From Bimuria novae-zelandiae CBS 107.79 (lineage: Eukaryota > Ascomycota > Dothideomycetes > Pleosporales > Didymosphaeriaceae), in the NCBI GenBank assembly GCA_010015655.1, contig ML976746.1, positions 1-64,000 of the forward strand: 64,000 nucleotides of DNA, in the 5' to 3' direction. This document shows positions 1-12,468 of the stretch, piece by piece (positions within the stretch are counted from its first letter, which is position 1; every line of letters begins with the position of its first letter). The notes beneath the pieces were generated by a model that worked only from the letters and a program-made list of their open reading frames with translations, ran no database searches and was not told where the DNA came from. Both the position numbers and the translations under genes were made by a program.

Positions 1-755
1 AAGCTAGAGACTTAAATAATTTTAATCCGTAATAATCCTGTTAAGGTAAGAGGTGCTTAATATAATAAGGAAGCAGCACTAGTAGTCCGCGTCTCTTTAT
101 AACTATTATATACCTCCTTATCCTGTAGTTAATCTATAACGTAAAGATAAATCCCTTAAGTATCAGCTCTAAATACACCAGACTATGCTGTGAGCATGGA
201 CCTTGTCCTCAGCGGTATGCATCTCTGATATCTAAGTTACCCTAATAATTTTATCTAACTAATAAGTAAAGGAAATTTAGACATTCTTACCTCTCTAAAC
301 GGCGCATGCGAAAATATTAAACTAATCGATAATACGCTACATGGAGGGTTGGTAGTAGTATTAAGCATTTTTTATTAGTTATACGTCAAGTTTGGCGCCT
401 TCTACAGGCGTGGCACAACCATAGATAATAACTTAGTTTTTCTGCTTAACAAGCACGCAAATGAAATACCGTCTTTACGATAATCGCTGAATATTAATTA
501 GCGACGCTCTTTTGTGCAAACTTACAGTCAAAAATTCGTCGGATATGAGGACAACATTATGTATATAAAGCGCCTTCTAGGGCTAGAATAGGAACAGCTC
601 TTTCGGCCAAGGCAAGGCCTTCTAAGTATAGTAATTACATATAATCTTGCGGCACGCTTCTGTCCACACTGTGGCTTTGCGCGTGTGGCTCAATCTGATG
701 CAGCTATTGGCACGGCTAAGACAGGGCCAAGACACTTGGAGCCAAGCTATCGCTA
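1..755. other. AT-rich RIP-type sequence, no gene recognised
   Basis: The stretch is TpA-rich and stop-filled in all frames. The short reading frames at 622-889 overlap the left end of the first transposon and look like chance. I see no terminal repeat or coding motif that would identify an element here. Confidence 0.6.
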
Positions 756-915
756 CTGTGTCCGTGCGCGCAACGCCCGGAGTCGCGCAACGCCCGATAA
801 TCACCCTAACGCGCACCTGCAAAGATGAGGGTATACAGCTACACATAATAGCTATTATCACAGGATATTTTAGTTGGATAATCTATTAACCTAGGCGACA
901 CTTTCTACCAAAAAT

Positions 916-2805
916 TTAATTATATAGAGTTGCAGTGCGGCCGCTGCGCGTTGTGTGGGTGCGAGGTGCGGCAGGAGGCTCTGCAGCAACAACACCACGT
1001 CGCGCAGCCACTGCACTACGATTCTGCTTCTTTCTTGGTGCTGTAGACTGTGAGGCCTTCCGTTTGCCTCTTTGGGGCCCCTGTATAGCTTTTTCAGTGA
1101 TGCGGGCTTGCTTATCGCGCTCTCTTTGAGCCCTGCGTTCAGCTGCTTCCTCAGCCATCTTAGCCTTCTGCTGGTCACGCTCTTCCTTCTCTCTTACCCG
1201 CTGCTCACGCCTCTCCTGAGCGATCTTCTCTTTGTATAGCTTGTTGGCGTGCCTCAGCTGTGCCATCTCAGCTTTTCTAGCTTCTTCTGCCTTCTCTGCT
1301 TCTTCTTTTGCCTTCTGATTAGAGCGTGCTTTCTCTACTCTACTAGGAAACATAAACTTAGCTCTACTATAATAGTCCTTATAAGACTTAAACTTAAGAG
1401 TCTTGCTCTTCTTCTTATACTTCTTTTAAGTCTTAAGCACCTCTTTAAGGCCTGCTATCTCGTAGTAAAGGAGAGAGTTTTAAATTAAAATATAATAAAG
1501 TAAGTAGCTAATCTTCTGTAGCTCCTTATTATTCTTATCTTTAGTAACTTTGCGTAATAGAGTCTCTATTTTAAGCTAATTTTTGCTAGAATAGACTAAA
1601 GAGGAGCTTGTGCTGCTATTAGAGGCCTTAGGGGTGTCCTTAGTAAAGCGTTAGAGGATAACGTTAGGTTAAAAGGGTGCTATACCTATTGCCTTAAAGG
1701 ACCTAAGTATTAGGTCCTAAGTAAACGTACTAGTCTAGGCCTTTTAAAACAGGTGGAAAAAGTTACTCTTTTTAATAACTAATAGCCCCTAGCTATTATA
1801 AAGGTGTAGTGTAAGCTCCTTTAAGTACGTAGTTAAGAGAGGCTTAAATATTACTATATTAAGTGGCTGCAGCGTGTGGGTTAAATAAGGAGGAAAGATA
1901 GCTAGGAGTATCTTGTTCTAATCGCAATAGTTAATAAAATCTATCGTTACATGGGAGCCGTGGCCGTTAAGGATTAATAGGCGGTACTTTCTCCGGGCTT
2001 TAGCCTTTGTGAAGCGATCAAACACCTGTTCGAGCCATGCAAAGCCTATATTGTTGTTAGTCTAGCCAGTAGGTAAGGAAGAAACAAGCACAGAGTGTAC
2101 CCCTGGCTGTATTTCCTCTACCCAGCTTGATTGGATAGTGCTGTTGGCAGACTCGTAAAGGAGGCCTGGAGGCAGGCTGATCCATCACCACACACACAAG
2201 CCAGCAGCGTAACCCAGGCACGATTGCCATCTTAAAGTGATGCCTTGACTTCCTTCTTCTCCCACATACGCCTACTAAACACGTGTTTAGTCCTAGTGGT
2301 AACTCTAATTATAAAGCTCTTTTTATCTATATTATACGTGTGCTTAGCGTTAACGTTATACTTAGTAATCTTAGCCTGTAATAAGTTAAAGTAGAGCTTA
2401 TACTTAATATAAGAGTCAGCGTTATGGCGATTAGCGTCTATACTTATTATATATTAAGAGATAAGATAGATAAAGTACTTATTAATAAAGCGCGTAACCT
2501 AGCTCTTACTTACTAGCTTCTAGGCGATTGCTGACGCGAAATTAGCGATTATATCTCTTATAGGAGGTATATAATAAGTAGTAAGCTCTTCTATATACTT
2601 AATAAGCTCCTCCTCTTATTATTAAGTAAGTTTTTACTAGTTAGAGTTCTTAGTTTCTTAAAATGCCTAAACGCCCTTGTGTCTCCGCGCTAGCGTTAAG
2701 CGATTAATACTAAACTAATTAGTAATTCTTTAATATATAAGTGTTTTTTTTTTATTTTAGCGTTTTAATTACTGCAAGCGCATTATTAATTAGTGCTATA
2801 GTTGT
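916..2805 (-). pseudogene. Decayed pogo-like transposase (DDE superfamily)
   Basis: The minus strand still reads as a CENP-B/pogo-type transposase in pieces. The catalytic region near 1,800-2,100 gives LLILNGHGSH followed by HTLQPLNIVIFKPLL, the second and third acidic sites of the DDE core, both here with Asn in place of Asp as RIP would cause. The final 145 codons (1353 to 916) are open and encode a strongly charged Lys/Glu/Arg coiled coil ending in SGRTATLYN. The N-terminal part (about 2,300-2,800) is full of stops. The gene cannot make a functional protein. Confidence 0.85.
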
Positions 2806-2861
2806 TAAGTTATCACGCGTTAAAGTGTGCGTGCCGTTTGTGGTGATCGGGCGTTGCGCGA

Positions 2862-4638
2862 GAGAGAGAGAGAGTTTCATTTCGCCCGGCACTAAGCCTA
2901 AAGGGCACTAGTACAGTTTATTACCTAATCCTAGCCTTCTGATATCCTAAACTCGACAAGCCCTTACTATTACCCTCTTCCTGCGCTACTATCCTTTACT
3001 ATTAATATCTTATTCCTGTGCGTATTAGATTTGTCGCAAGTTATCTTAGAGTCCTTTCTCTAAGTGTTTATTGTCCCTAACCCGGCAATTAAAGCAGAAC
3101 TTGCTGCTATACAGGCTTTGTTGTTTTTTGTGCTTGTCGATGCTCTCTAGCTTATATCTATTTCTAACCTGCCTGTGCTGATAGTAAACTGAATCGTCGC
3201 CCGGACGGCCTCTATGTCCGGCGTCCACTTTACTCTGTTTGACATTACTTTACCACCTAGTGCGAAGGAGAGATTACCCCACCTTTCGCCTACCTATTAT
3301 AGCATCTGTGTTCGTTGCGTATTCCATCTCGAACAGCGAAAGAGGAAGTGTTTGGTTAATTCTTTCGCCAAGCCACATCTACATTGGTCTAACTCCGCCG
3401 CTCTAATCTGATGCAGAAATCCATTCAGCCGTACTATCCCTGTCCGTAGCTGTGCTAGCACTCTAGCTTCTTACCAGCTTAACTTATCGTATAGTCCTCG
3501 TGTATGCTTCCCGGGCAGTGCTGCATCTAACTTTCTTAAGTATTCTCCAATTCCGCTTAGTAGCGGTCTATATCTGTCCCGTTTAGCTATTGCGGTATTT
3601 GCCACTATTAATTTAGCTTTTTATTATAGTGTATTAGGTATGCTATTATCTTTTATAGCCTTCTTCGCTTCTGCTTTAGCCTTCTTGCCTAGGTCGAAGT
3701 CACACCTAGCTAGGATCTATACGAACTCTACTTCGTTCTTTCTTACCCTAAACATGCGCACCGTGTTATAGATCTGTCTAATTGTGCACTGTCAAGTATT
3801 GATTTGTATGTATCTAAGATAATACATTGCAGAGGCGGCACGTGTCCACCTACATAGACCCTCTGCCTTGCGTCGCCTTCGATCCATATCCGCATCCGTC
3901 GCGGGGCACAACCAGCTAGCAAGTCAATACCAGTGTGCACCTTAAGCCTGCTTCAACAGCCATCCTAAAGACTCCATCCTCGATGGCCATCCCCAGGATT
4001 GTGTCCTCTCAGCAGACCGACACGCGCGTCCGTCCTCTCGAGCCATATAGAAAGTGTCGTCACTGCGGTCCGCCCACCCAGTCTTCCGTCGCTCCCATTA
4101 TATGCTGCGCCCCGCAGATTGTCAGTCAGTTTCGCGCTACCTTGTAAGATCTCTCCAGCAAGGCCGACCGTGTCTCGCAGGAGTTCATCCACATTGTATC
4201 CCCTCTGTACCCGGAACAGCCAGGCAACACAGTGTTATCCCCCCTACTAACCAAGGTGTCTCGTCGTTCTCTGCGTGGATTCAAGCGCGCCGGATCGTAT
4301 CGTTCGCGTTCGTTTTGACCTGTTCGTTTCTGTACATTGTTGGTCCTCTAACCCGGTCGTATCCTCCTTCCGACAGAGCAGCCCGAGAGCACCCCAAGGG
4401 TGTCCTGTCCCACGACCTAGGCGTTATCGACTGTAGGATCGACTCGCAATCGTGTGTCGGATGGTTTTCAAAGTGTTCCCTTGTCGCTTGTTGGTGGTTG
4501 GGCCGGCGATGGCTCGTCCACCAGCAGCCCTGACCAGCGGACAGTGCTGGCCAGTCTTGACTCTTCTTAGCTCTGTAAAATACCCGGCGGCAAAGTATTT
4601 ACAGGTTCCCAGCCGACACCACGGGGAGGTGAGAGTCG
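2862..4638 (-). mobile_element. Retroposon-like insertion in transposon 1
   Basis: This 1,777-bp segment interrupts the right inverted repeat of transposon 1 and is flanked by a perfect 15-bp duplication, TCGGGCGTTGCGCGA (2847-2861 and 4639-4653). On the plus strand it starts with a (GA)n run, so in minus orientation it ends in (CT)n. A long target duplication plus a simple-repeat 3' end suits target-primed retrotransposition by a LINE-type machinery. Minus-strand fragments look gag-like: an open 75-codon piece at 3965-4192, and a CFNC-containing piece at 3046-3228 that could be half of a zinc knuckle. I see no reverse transcriptase, so it is probably non-autonomous or internally deleted. Confidence 0.6.
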
Positions 4639-4682
4639 TCGGGCGTTGCGCGACTCCGGGCGTTGCGCGCACGGACACAGTA

Positions 4683-5204
4683 GTTGTAGCGGTGCATCTT
4701 CGGCATTACGTTGTGAGACACCCAGCACATCAGCTAGCTAAGGGTCCTAAGCTTACCATGTTATTAGCATAAAGCAGGGTTCCGTGCAAGACACGTAAGA
4801 AAGCTATAAGGCGTGGGTAATTTTAAATTAAAAGCAGCTAAAGGTATGTAACAAGAGCCGGAGCACCTAGCTTGAGGGTATTTACATAGTATTTAATCGT
4901 GTGCGTGGAGAGTGATCTGACTGAAGATGGATCTCTCGCTTAATTTTCGACTAACAGTGTTTTTCTACCTATGGTGAGGGACGTTAGGAACATAATGCTA
5001 ACAGAATAAATGTGGACCGAATTTATAATTGCTTGAACTCAAAGCACACTAGTCCCGGTAAGAAGGGTCTGCTGCTAAGCACAGGGGTATCGTCCCATTG
5101 TCAGATAAGATGCTTGTGTGCGATTAGGTATGATGATTGGTGGTGATTGTGTCTTGATTGCTGTCAACTCTGTTCGGTTGGTTTTAACCCCTGGGCTAGT
5201 GCGA
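4683..5204. other. Spacer between transposons 1 and 2
   Basis: These 522 bp are less AT-skewed than the neighbouring elements and may be original chromosomal sequence. I see no reading frame of note, repeat or RNA gene in it. Confidence 0.5.
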
Positions 5205-5206
5205 TA

Positions 5207-7318
5207 ACGTGTCCGTGCACTCAACGCCCGGATTCAGTCAACGCCCCGCTAAACACCATAATACCTTAATTAAAATAACGCTATATATCTAATATAATTA
5301 CTATTATTATACTATTTTATAGTAGAGTGCTACATTAATGCTTACAACTAACCTGCACTATTTATATTTACATAAAAGCTTAATGTTGCGGCCGCGCTGC
5401 GTAGTTTTAGTTAAAGCTGCTAATACGGCACCTAAGGCGTCTATAGTAAGTATAGCGTTAACCACACGTTTCTGACGCTTATTGCTCTGTGTAGATAGCT
5501 AAGAGGCCTTTTTCTTACCCTTTTGGGTAGATTATAGAGCTTTTACTACGTTACGAGCCTCCTTTTCGCGAGCACGCTCTGCTGCCTTCTTAGCCCTCTC
5601 TTTCTCCCTGGCTACCTTAGCTGCCTCCCGCGCCACACGCTTCTCCTCTGTAATCTTCTTCTTGCATAGCTTAGCTACCTTCCTTAACTTAGCTATCTTA
5701 GCTTTTTAAAGTCTCCGCTCCTTCTCCTCTTGCTCCTTTATAGACTAACGTACACGTGCCTCCCTAACCTTCCTTAGTAACTAAAAAACTACACCTTTAT
5801 AGTATTCTTAATATTACTAAAGGTTAAGAGGCTTACCCTTTTTCTTATATCTCTTCTTAACTAATAGCGCCTCCTTTAGCCCGTTAATTTCATGGCGAAG
5901 GAGCTTGTTTTAAACAGAAATATAGTAGAGTAAGTAGCTAAGCTTCTGCGCGTCCTTACTGCTCTAGTCCTTTACTATAGATCGCACAAGGCAATCCAGT
6001 TTACGCCAGTTAGATCCGCTAAGTGCTAACGTAGAGCTCTCTCGCGATACCTGCTTATCTAGGGTGGTGTTAGTGAACCTTTTAAGTATAACCGCTAGAT
6101 TAAATAGTAATATACTAGTTACTTTAAAAGACTTAAGTATTGTCTCCTTCTTAAAGGAGCTTATCTACGCTTTCTAGAAAAGGGGGAAGAAGTTGCCTTT
6201 CTTAATTAGAAGTAGGCTTTAGCTCTTTTAGAGGTAGGTTGTAAGCTTAGCTAAGTAGGCTAATAAGAGAGGCTTAAAGAGCACTATATTAAGTGGCTAA
6301 AGGGTATAGGTTAAATAAGGGGGTAAGATAGCTAGGAGAATCCTATTTTAATTATAATAATTAATAAAATCTATAGTAACATGGGATCTATGGCCATCAA
6401 GGATAAGTAGCTAGTAGGATCGTCGAGCTTTTACCTTTATATAGCGATTAAACACCTGCTCAAGCCAGGCAAGGCTGATATCGTTGTTTGTCTAGCCTGA
6501 CGGCGATGAGGTGATATGCACGCCATGCTTTCCTGCCTTAATATCCTTAACCTAGCTTAATTATATAGCCTTGTTGGTAGCCTAATAGATAAGGCTTGGC
6601 GGCAAGGCTGCTCCATCCGCGCATACACATGCTAGGATGGTAATCCATTCACAAGACCTATCTTAGAAAGATGCTCTAACCTCCTTCTTCTCCCATATCC
6701 GTCTACTAAACACCCGTTTTAATCTACTAATAATACTAATCAAGCAGCCCTTTTTATCCATATTATACGTGTAACGAGGCTTAATGTCGTATTCCTTTAT
6801 TTTGTCACGTAGGAAGTTAAAATATAGGCTGTATTTATCTCCTAAGTTAGCGTTATGGCGATTACTATCTATACTAGCTACCTATTAAGAAATTAGATAG
6901 ATGCTGTGTTAGTTAATAAAGCGTGTAACCTAGCTCTCGCTTACTAGCTCCTTAGCTATTATTAACGCGAAATTTTGTATTATCTCTCTTATAGGTGGCA
7001 AGTGACGCGCGGTAAGCCCTTTTATATAGGTAATAAGCTCCTACTCTTACTAAGGACTAAGTTTCTATTAGTTAAACCCTATAGTAGTACGCGACGTTTA
7101 AATTACTTAGTACTTTTATAATAGCGTACTTTAATTAACGCTATACTTACTAGCTACTTTAGTATAAGAAAATAATTCTCTAGGTCTTAGCGATTCTATT
7201 TCTTTAATTATAGCCATAATTAAGCTCATGTTGGTAGCGTTATGGCACGTTAAAAGTTGGGGTGGTTTGTGTTCCGCGGGGCGTTAACTAAATCCGGGCG
7301 TTAAGTGCACGGACACGT
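5207..7318 (-). mobile_element. Pogo/Tc1-like DNA transposon 2
   Basis: The element is 2,112 bp and bounded by TA at 5205-5206 and 7319-7320. The ends are ACGTGTCCGTGCAC and its reverse complement. The word TCAACGCCC occurs at 5221-5229 and 5238-5246, again a 17-bp pitch, with the inverted arrangement at the right end. Its right-hand TA is also the left-hand TA of transposon 3. Heavy TpA enrichment indicates RIP. Confidence 0.9.
5385..7229 (-). pseudogene. Decayed pogo-like transposase of element 2
   Basis: The minus strand begins with a reading of the type M-x-LIMAIIKEIESL and ends near a conserved gcggccgc (5388-5395), as in elements 1 and 4. Between them the frame is broken by many stops. 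Identification rests on position, orientation and size relative to the better-preserved copies. Confidence 0.7.
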
Positions 7319-7320
7319 TA

Positions 7321-9454
7321 GTGTTTCGCACCACCCAATGCACGCTACGGGCCAATGCACGCGCTAGTACTTTACCCCTTAATTAACACTATATTTTCGC
7401 TGCCTTATAACTCAACCGATATAGATCCGATTGACAAAGTAATTAAAGAAATTAAATCCCTAGAGCCATGCGAAACTTTCTCTTACGCGATAATTGCAAA
7501 AAAGTATAGTGTTATTCGTACAACGCTAATGCGCCGGCACAAAGGGATTACAGCCTTAAGAACAACACGTATCTCTAACACCTAAAAGCTCAACCCACAA
7601 CAAGAGGCAGAGCTTGTAAAGTACATAGAAGGCCTTACAGCTCGTCGGCTATAACCTACAAGGGAGATAGTATAAAATTTCGCCTCTACAATAGCAAAAC
7701 AAGACGTGGGCTAGAACTAGGTTACCCGATTTATCGCCCGGCACAAGAACAATATTAAATTACACTAGACTACTAGAATAGACCGTGACCGACACAGAGC
7801 TAATTTAGGGGATAAATATTAGCAATTCTTTCAACTTCTGCATAATAAGATAGAGGAATACAAGATACAGCCTCAGCACTCGTATAATATGGATAAGAAA
7901 GGCTTCCTTACTGGGACCATTAGAAGAAGCAAAAGGATCTTTAGTAAAGCAATGTAGGATAGAAAGGAAGTAAGAGAAGCTCTTTAAGATAAGAATTAAG
8001 AGTAGATAACCTTGTTAGCATGTATATATAGTGATAGATCCTCTCTCCCGCCCGGGCTTCTTTTTGCCTCAGCTAACTCATCCATCCAATCCTCTTGGGT
8101 AGAAAGCGTACGAGCAGGAAAACATGAGGCCTTTATTAGCTTATCTCTAAATAGATGGAGTAATAATAATATAGGCCTTGCATGGCTAGAATAGGTGTTT
8201 AATTAATATACTAAAGAGAAGGCTCAAAAGGATAAACGCGCATGGAGGTTACTTATCCTAGATAGCTATAGATCTTACATCACAATGGATTTTATTAACT
8301 ACTACAACCAGAATCGAATTCTGCTTATAGTATTTCCTCCTTATTTAACTCACAGGCTTTAACCACTAGATGTGGTAATATTTAAGCCTCTCTTAATAGA
8401 CTACTCTAATGCGCTTATAAAACACCTCTATAACGCCTAAGGACTAGTCCTAATAGTTAAAGAAGACTTCTTTCCTCTATTCTAGTAGGCCTAGACCTCT
8501 TCCTTTAGAGAAGAGCTTATTCTTAAAGCTTTTAAGGCTACTGGTATATAGCTAACCAACGGAGAGGTTATCCTTAAGAAATTCATTAAATCAACTCCAG
8601 AACCTTAAGATTTACAAGAAAGCTCTACCTTAGTACTTAGTAAGAAAGACTAGTATAAAATCGAAACTATCGTACGGTCTTAAGTTAAAGATTAGAGTAG
8701 TAAAGACGTTTAGAAGCTTTAACGTTTACTTTACTATATTATAGTTTAAAATAACTTCCTCTACACTAAAGTAGAAGGCCTGCGGCAGGCTGTTTTATTA
8801 ATAAGGAAACACAAGAAGAAGAGTAAGACTCTTAACCTTTAATAAAGAAAGGAATACTATGGTAGTGCAGTGTTCTAGTTACCTTTAAAGATAAGGAAGG
8901 CCCGGTTCCGTGAGAGGATTAAGAAATAAGAAGAAAAAGAGTAACAACTTAAGAGAGCTTATATAAAGGTAGAGAAGGCTTAATAGAAGGTCCTTAAGCT
9001 TTAAGAGAAAGAAGAAAGAGAAAGGTTAAAAGTTAAAAAGAAGAAGGAGAGGGAGAGAATTAAGGCTAAGAAATAGGCTGCCTAGGAACGTTAAAGAATT
9101 AAGAAAGATAACTCTAAGAAGGCTATACAACCTTCCTAAAAGGGAAAAAGGAAGGCCCTAAAGCCTCTCTTAAAATAATAGAAGAAAAAGGCCTAGGTTT
9201 AGGTTATTATAAAGGTTAAGGATGCGGAGACCTAGAATCCTTCACACGTAATTACGACCTAGGGTGGCCGCAATATTAAGCTTTCGTTAAAATTTAAATA
9301 GTATATCTTTTTCGCAGTAGTTTGTTTAGTTATATAATAAATTATTAGAACAATTTAGCTATCGTGCATGGTTTAGAAACTTATTATTATTATAAGAGTA
9401 ATTTGGTGTTCCGCGTGCATTGGCCCGTAGCGTGCATTGGGTAGTGCGAAACAC
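7321..9454 (+). mobile_element. Pogo/Tc1-like DNA transposon 3
   Basis: The element is 2,134 bp, starts GTGTTTCGCACCACCCAATG immediately after the TA that ends transposon 2, and ends with the inverted copy before TA 9455-9456, where transposon 4 begins. CCAATGCACGC occurs at 7335-7345 and 7352-7362 (17-bp pitch). Unlike its neighbours the transposase is on the plus strand, so it lies in opposite orientation to elements 2 and 4. Confidence 0.9.
7400..9285 (+). pseudogene. Decayed pogo-like transposase of element 3
   Basis: One plus-strand frame reads through most of a pogo-type transposase with scattered stops. The N-terminal helix-turn-helix part gives ETFSYAIIAKKYSV and LMRRHKGI. The middle gives YNMDKKGF (first acidic site), SSWVESVRAGKHEAFI and NNNIGLAWLE. 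The core gives RLLILDSYRSYITMDF and PPYLTHRL followed by PLDVVIFKPLL (second and third acidic sites, Asp kept). The C-terminal third is rich in Lys/Glu. Stops are mostly TAG/TAA where Gln or Trp is expected, as RIP produces. Confidence 0.85.
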
Positions 9455-9635
9455 TACTGTGTCCGTGCGCGTGATGCGCGGATTCGCGTGATGCGCGGGG
9501 AACACCATAATCGCTTTATTAAAAACGAGGCTATAGAACCACCCACGATCAATATTATCACGAGATTTTCTGGTCGGATAGTAAGTTGGTAGCTGCGATT
9601 TATTTACACTATTTAAATCTATCTGGAAGCTTGAT

Positions 9636-12378
9636 ATTGCGGCCGCTGCGTGTAGATTTGGTTAAGGCAGCGGATGCGCCCTTTAAGGCCTCCCCAACAT
9701 CTGCAGCATCAACCACACGTTTCTGACGCTTTCTGCTCTGTAGAGATGGCTGAGAGGCCTTTCTTTTACCCTTTTGGGATAATTGTAGAGCTTTTTCTGC
9801 ATCGCGGGCAGACTTCTGGCCAGCGCGCTGAGCTACCTTCTTAGCCCTCTCCTTCTCCTTCTCCTTCTTAGCTGCCTCTTGCGTAGCACGCTTTTCCTGC
9901 TACATTTTCTCCTTATATAGCTTAGCTACCTTCTTTAGCTTTGCTATCTTTGCTTTTTAAAGCTACTACTACTTATCTTCTTACTCCTTAATAGATTAAC
10001 GTACGCGTGCCTCCCTCACCTTTACTAGTAACTATAAAACTAATCCGCTATAATACTCTTAACGCTATTAGAAATTAAGAGTCTTGCCTTTCTTTTCGCG
10101 CTTCTTCTTAATAGATAGTGCCTGCCTAACCCCATCTATCTCATGCTTGAGTAGCTCATTTTGGACAGATAGGTGGTGGAGCGATTAACGAAGCTTCTTT
10201 ATATTTTAACTACTCTAATCCTTAACTGCAGAGCGTATAAGCCTATCTATCTTTCTCTAGTTATTATTGCTAAGCCCTGATGAAGAGCTATCGCCTAATT
10301 CTTAATTATAGGTAAACCTATTAAGGATAGGATTAGGATTAGGTAGTTAGTTAGTTAGTTAGTATTCATTTTTTGTCTAGTTAATAGGGATTAAGTCTAC
10401 TATCTCGCCTCCCGAAGGGCATATACAACGTGCTAAGCTATAAAATTATAGTACTAATATACTACCTTAGAAAGCATTTCTTGCCTGCGCAGGTATTACT
10501 ACCATTTTAAGCTATAGCTCCCCTTCCTGTTAGGGAGACTAAGCAGTGTATATATATTAGGGTAAATCCCTTGTGTATGTTTAGAGGCAGTTTAGTGCTG
10601 TGAGAAGAAAGAAAAGGAAAAAGTAGATAGGTGTAGAGAGCTAGTGCTCTGTCAAATTGGAGCCGTGGCTCTACGCGAGGAGAGCCTTTGTACTAGGCTT
10701 GGCGATACCTGTGTCAAAGGAGATAGGTGTAGTAGGAAGGCAGAGCCAGGCCTGTCCTTCTTCTTTATCCCTAAGAGTTATATAATATAAGGCCAGGCTG
10801 GCTGCCTTGTTTGCGTGTTGTGTCAGGTTAGGGACGCTAATAGTTAGTCTTTAGAGAGCTGCGGGCAGCTCTCGTCGTTATAGGTATTAAGAGCTAGTAC
10901 TTTGTTAAATCGTGCTATAGCTCTTTGCATAAAGAGCCTTTGTATTTAGGCCTAGCAGGTGCCTATATCTTGTAAGAGTAAGAAGTGTCACGACTATCTC
11001 CTTATCTTAGCTATAGTTATAGCCTTTAACTAAACGTGAAAATCTAAGCGGCGCACGGGCTATTTTAAAAAGATTTTAGCTTACTAGGGAGCTAAAAGAG
11101 AAAATAGGGTAGCGCGCCTGCTACAACGCCTGCAGCTAAAAGAGGACGCTAGAAAATAGATTTACGAAGGCATTTAAGTCGTGTTTTAATGAAAAATTAA
11201 TGGATATTAACCTTTCAGTGACCTGGAAAAGTTAATATTTAGTGAGGATTAGGTGGTGATATACCCGTTGCTCTAAAAGAGCTAAGGATAGTTAATTCCT
11301 TAAAGGAGGCCTTCCACGCATTCCAGAATAAGGGGAAGAAGTCGCCTTTAGTAATAGAAGCTAGGCCCTGGCTTCTATTAAGGTATCGTGATAGCTCTGC
11401 TAAGTAGGCTGTTAATAGAGGCTTAAATATTATAACGTTAAGGGGCTAAAGCGTATAAGTTAAATAAGGAGGCAGAATAGCAAGCAGGATCCTATTCTAA
11501 TTATAATAGTTAATAAAGTCTATAGTAACATGAGATCCGTGGCCGTCTATAATTAAAAGTTAATATGATTGTTAAGCCTTCTCTTTTGTACAGCGATCGA
11601 ACACCTGCTTAAGCTAGGCAAGCCCGATATCGTTGTTCGTCCAGCCAGAGGGTGATGAGGTGATAAAGACTTTATAATATCCTGCCTTAATATCTTCTAC
11701 CCAACTTGATTGGATGCCCTTGTTGGCAGCCTTATAGATAAGGCTTGGTGGCAGAGCTGATCCATCAGCGCAGATACATGCCAGGATCGTGATCCACGCA
11801 CGATTGCCATCCTGGAGTAATGCCCTAACCTCCCTCTTCTCCCACATTCGTCTGCTGAATATCCTCTTTGATCTACCGACGATACCAATCAGGCAGCCTT
11901 TCTTATCTATATTATAGATATGACAAGGATCTATGTGATATTAATCTATCTTGCTGTGTAGGATGTTGAAGTAGTAGCAATATTTATCTACTAAATTAGC
12001 TTTATAGCGATTGCTGTCCATCCCGACGGTCTATTATAAGATAAGATAAATGCTGTGTCGGCTGATGAAGCGCGTAACCCAGCTTTCGCTAACTAGCTCT
12101 TTCGCTATTGCAGAGGCAAAGTTCCGTATCATCTCTCTAGTAGGAGGTGTGTGTCTCTCTGTAAGTCTTTTAATATATCGTACAAGCTCCTGCTCTTGTT
12201 ATGGGGTGAGCTTTTGCTGGCTAGAGTTCTTGACTAGTGTAGGGCGCGTTATCCCTCGATGCCTTCGGATCAATGTAGACCGTACAACACCATATTTAGC
12301 CGCAGTTTTTGAATAGGAGAAAGTTTCGCCTGGCTTTAGTGATTCAATATCATTAATCGTAGCTTGAATTAGATCCAT
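9636..12378 (-). pseudogene. Decayed pogo-like transposase of element 4
   Basis: The N-terminus is readable from 12,378: MDLIQATINDIESL, then GETFSYSKTAAKYGV and STLIRRHRGI, the helix-turn-helix region. The catalytic half is readable at 11,614-11,847 on the minus strand (ITILACICADGSALPPSLIY, then SPSGWTNNDIGLA). Stops, a 900-bp insertion and a conserved gcggccgc near the 3' end (9639-9646) complete the picture. Confidence 0.85.
10345..11244. mobile_element. 900-bp insertion in transposon 4
   Basis: The insert is flanked by the 10-bp direct repeat AGGATTAGGT (10335-10344 and 11245-11254) and starts on the plus strand with an (AGTT)n run. Together these suggest a retroposon inserted in minus orientation with a simple-repeat tail, as in the insert of transposon 1. 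It contains a diverged internal direct repeat of about 80 bp (10638-10716 and 10891-10970, both containing AGAGCCTTTGTA). No coding frame is visible. Confidence 0.6.
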
Positions 12379-12468
12379 ATTGATGGAGTTGTCGCGTGTT
12401 GAAAGTAGGGTGTTTTGGTGTTCCCCGCGCATCACGCGAATCCGCGCATCACGCGCACGGACACAGTA

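Larger units (their letters stand above)
756..4680 (-). mobile_element. Pogo/Tc1-like DNA transposon 1 (interrupted)
   Basis: The element begins CTGTGTCCGTGCGCGCAACG after a TA (754-755) and ends with the inverted copy before a TA (4681-4682), which fits a TA target-site duplication. Inside the left inverted repeat a 13-bp word (CGCGCAACGCCCG) occurs at 767-779 and again at 784-796, a pitch of 17 bp. The right inverted repeat is split by a 1,777-bp insertion (2862-4638), so part of it appears twice (2847-2861 and 4639-4653). Without that insertion and the duplicated 15 bp the element would be 2,133 bp, the same size as its relatives. Its transposase lies on the minus strand and is destroyed. 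Confidence 0.9.
9457..12466 (-). mobile_element. Pogo/Tc1-like DNA transposon 4 (interrupted)
   Basis: The ends are CTGTGTCCGTGCGCGTGATG and its inverse, between TA 9455-9456 and TA 12467-12468. CGCGTGATGCGCGG is repeated with a 17-bp pitch within each end. The length is 3,010 bp because of a 900-bp insertion at 10,345-11,244; without it and the 10-bp duplication the element is about 2.1 kb. The terminal 12 bases resemble those of elements 1, 2 and 7, while the repeated words inside the ends differ. Confidence 0.9.

Noticed and set aside
10330..10362. TTAGG-like words considered as internal telomere repeat
   Set aside because: The run is GATTAGGATTAGGTAGTTAG, not the fungal TTAGGG array, and is explained by a 10-bp target duplication plus an AGTT tail.
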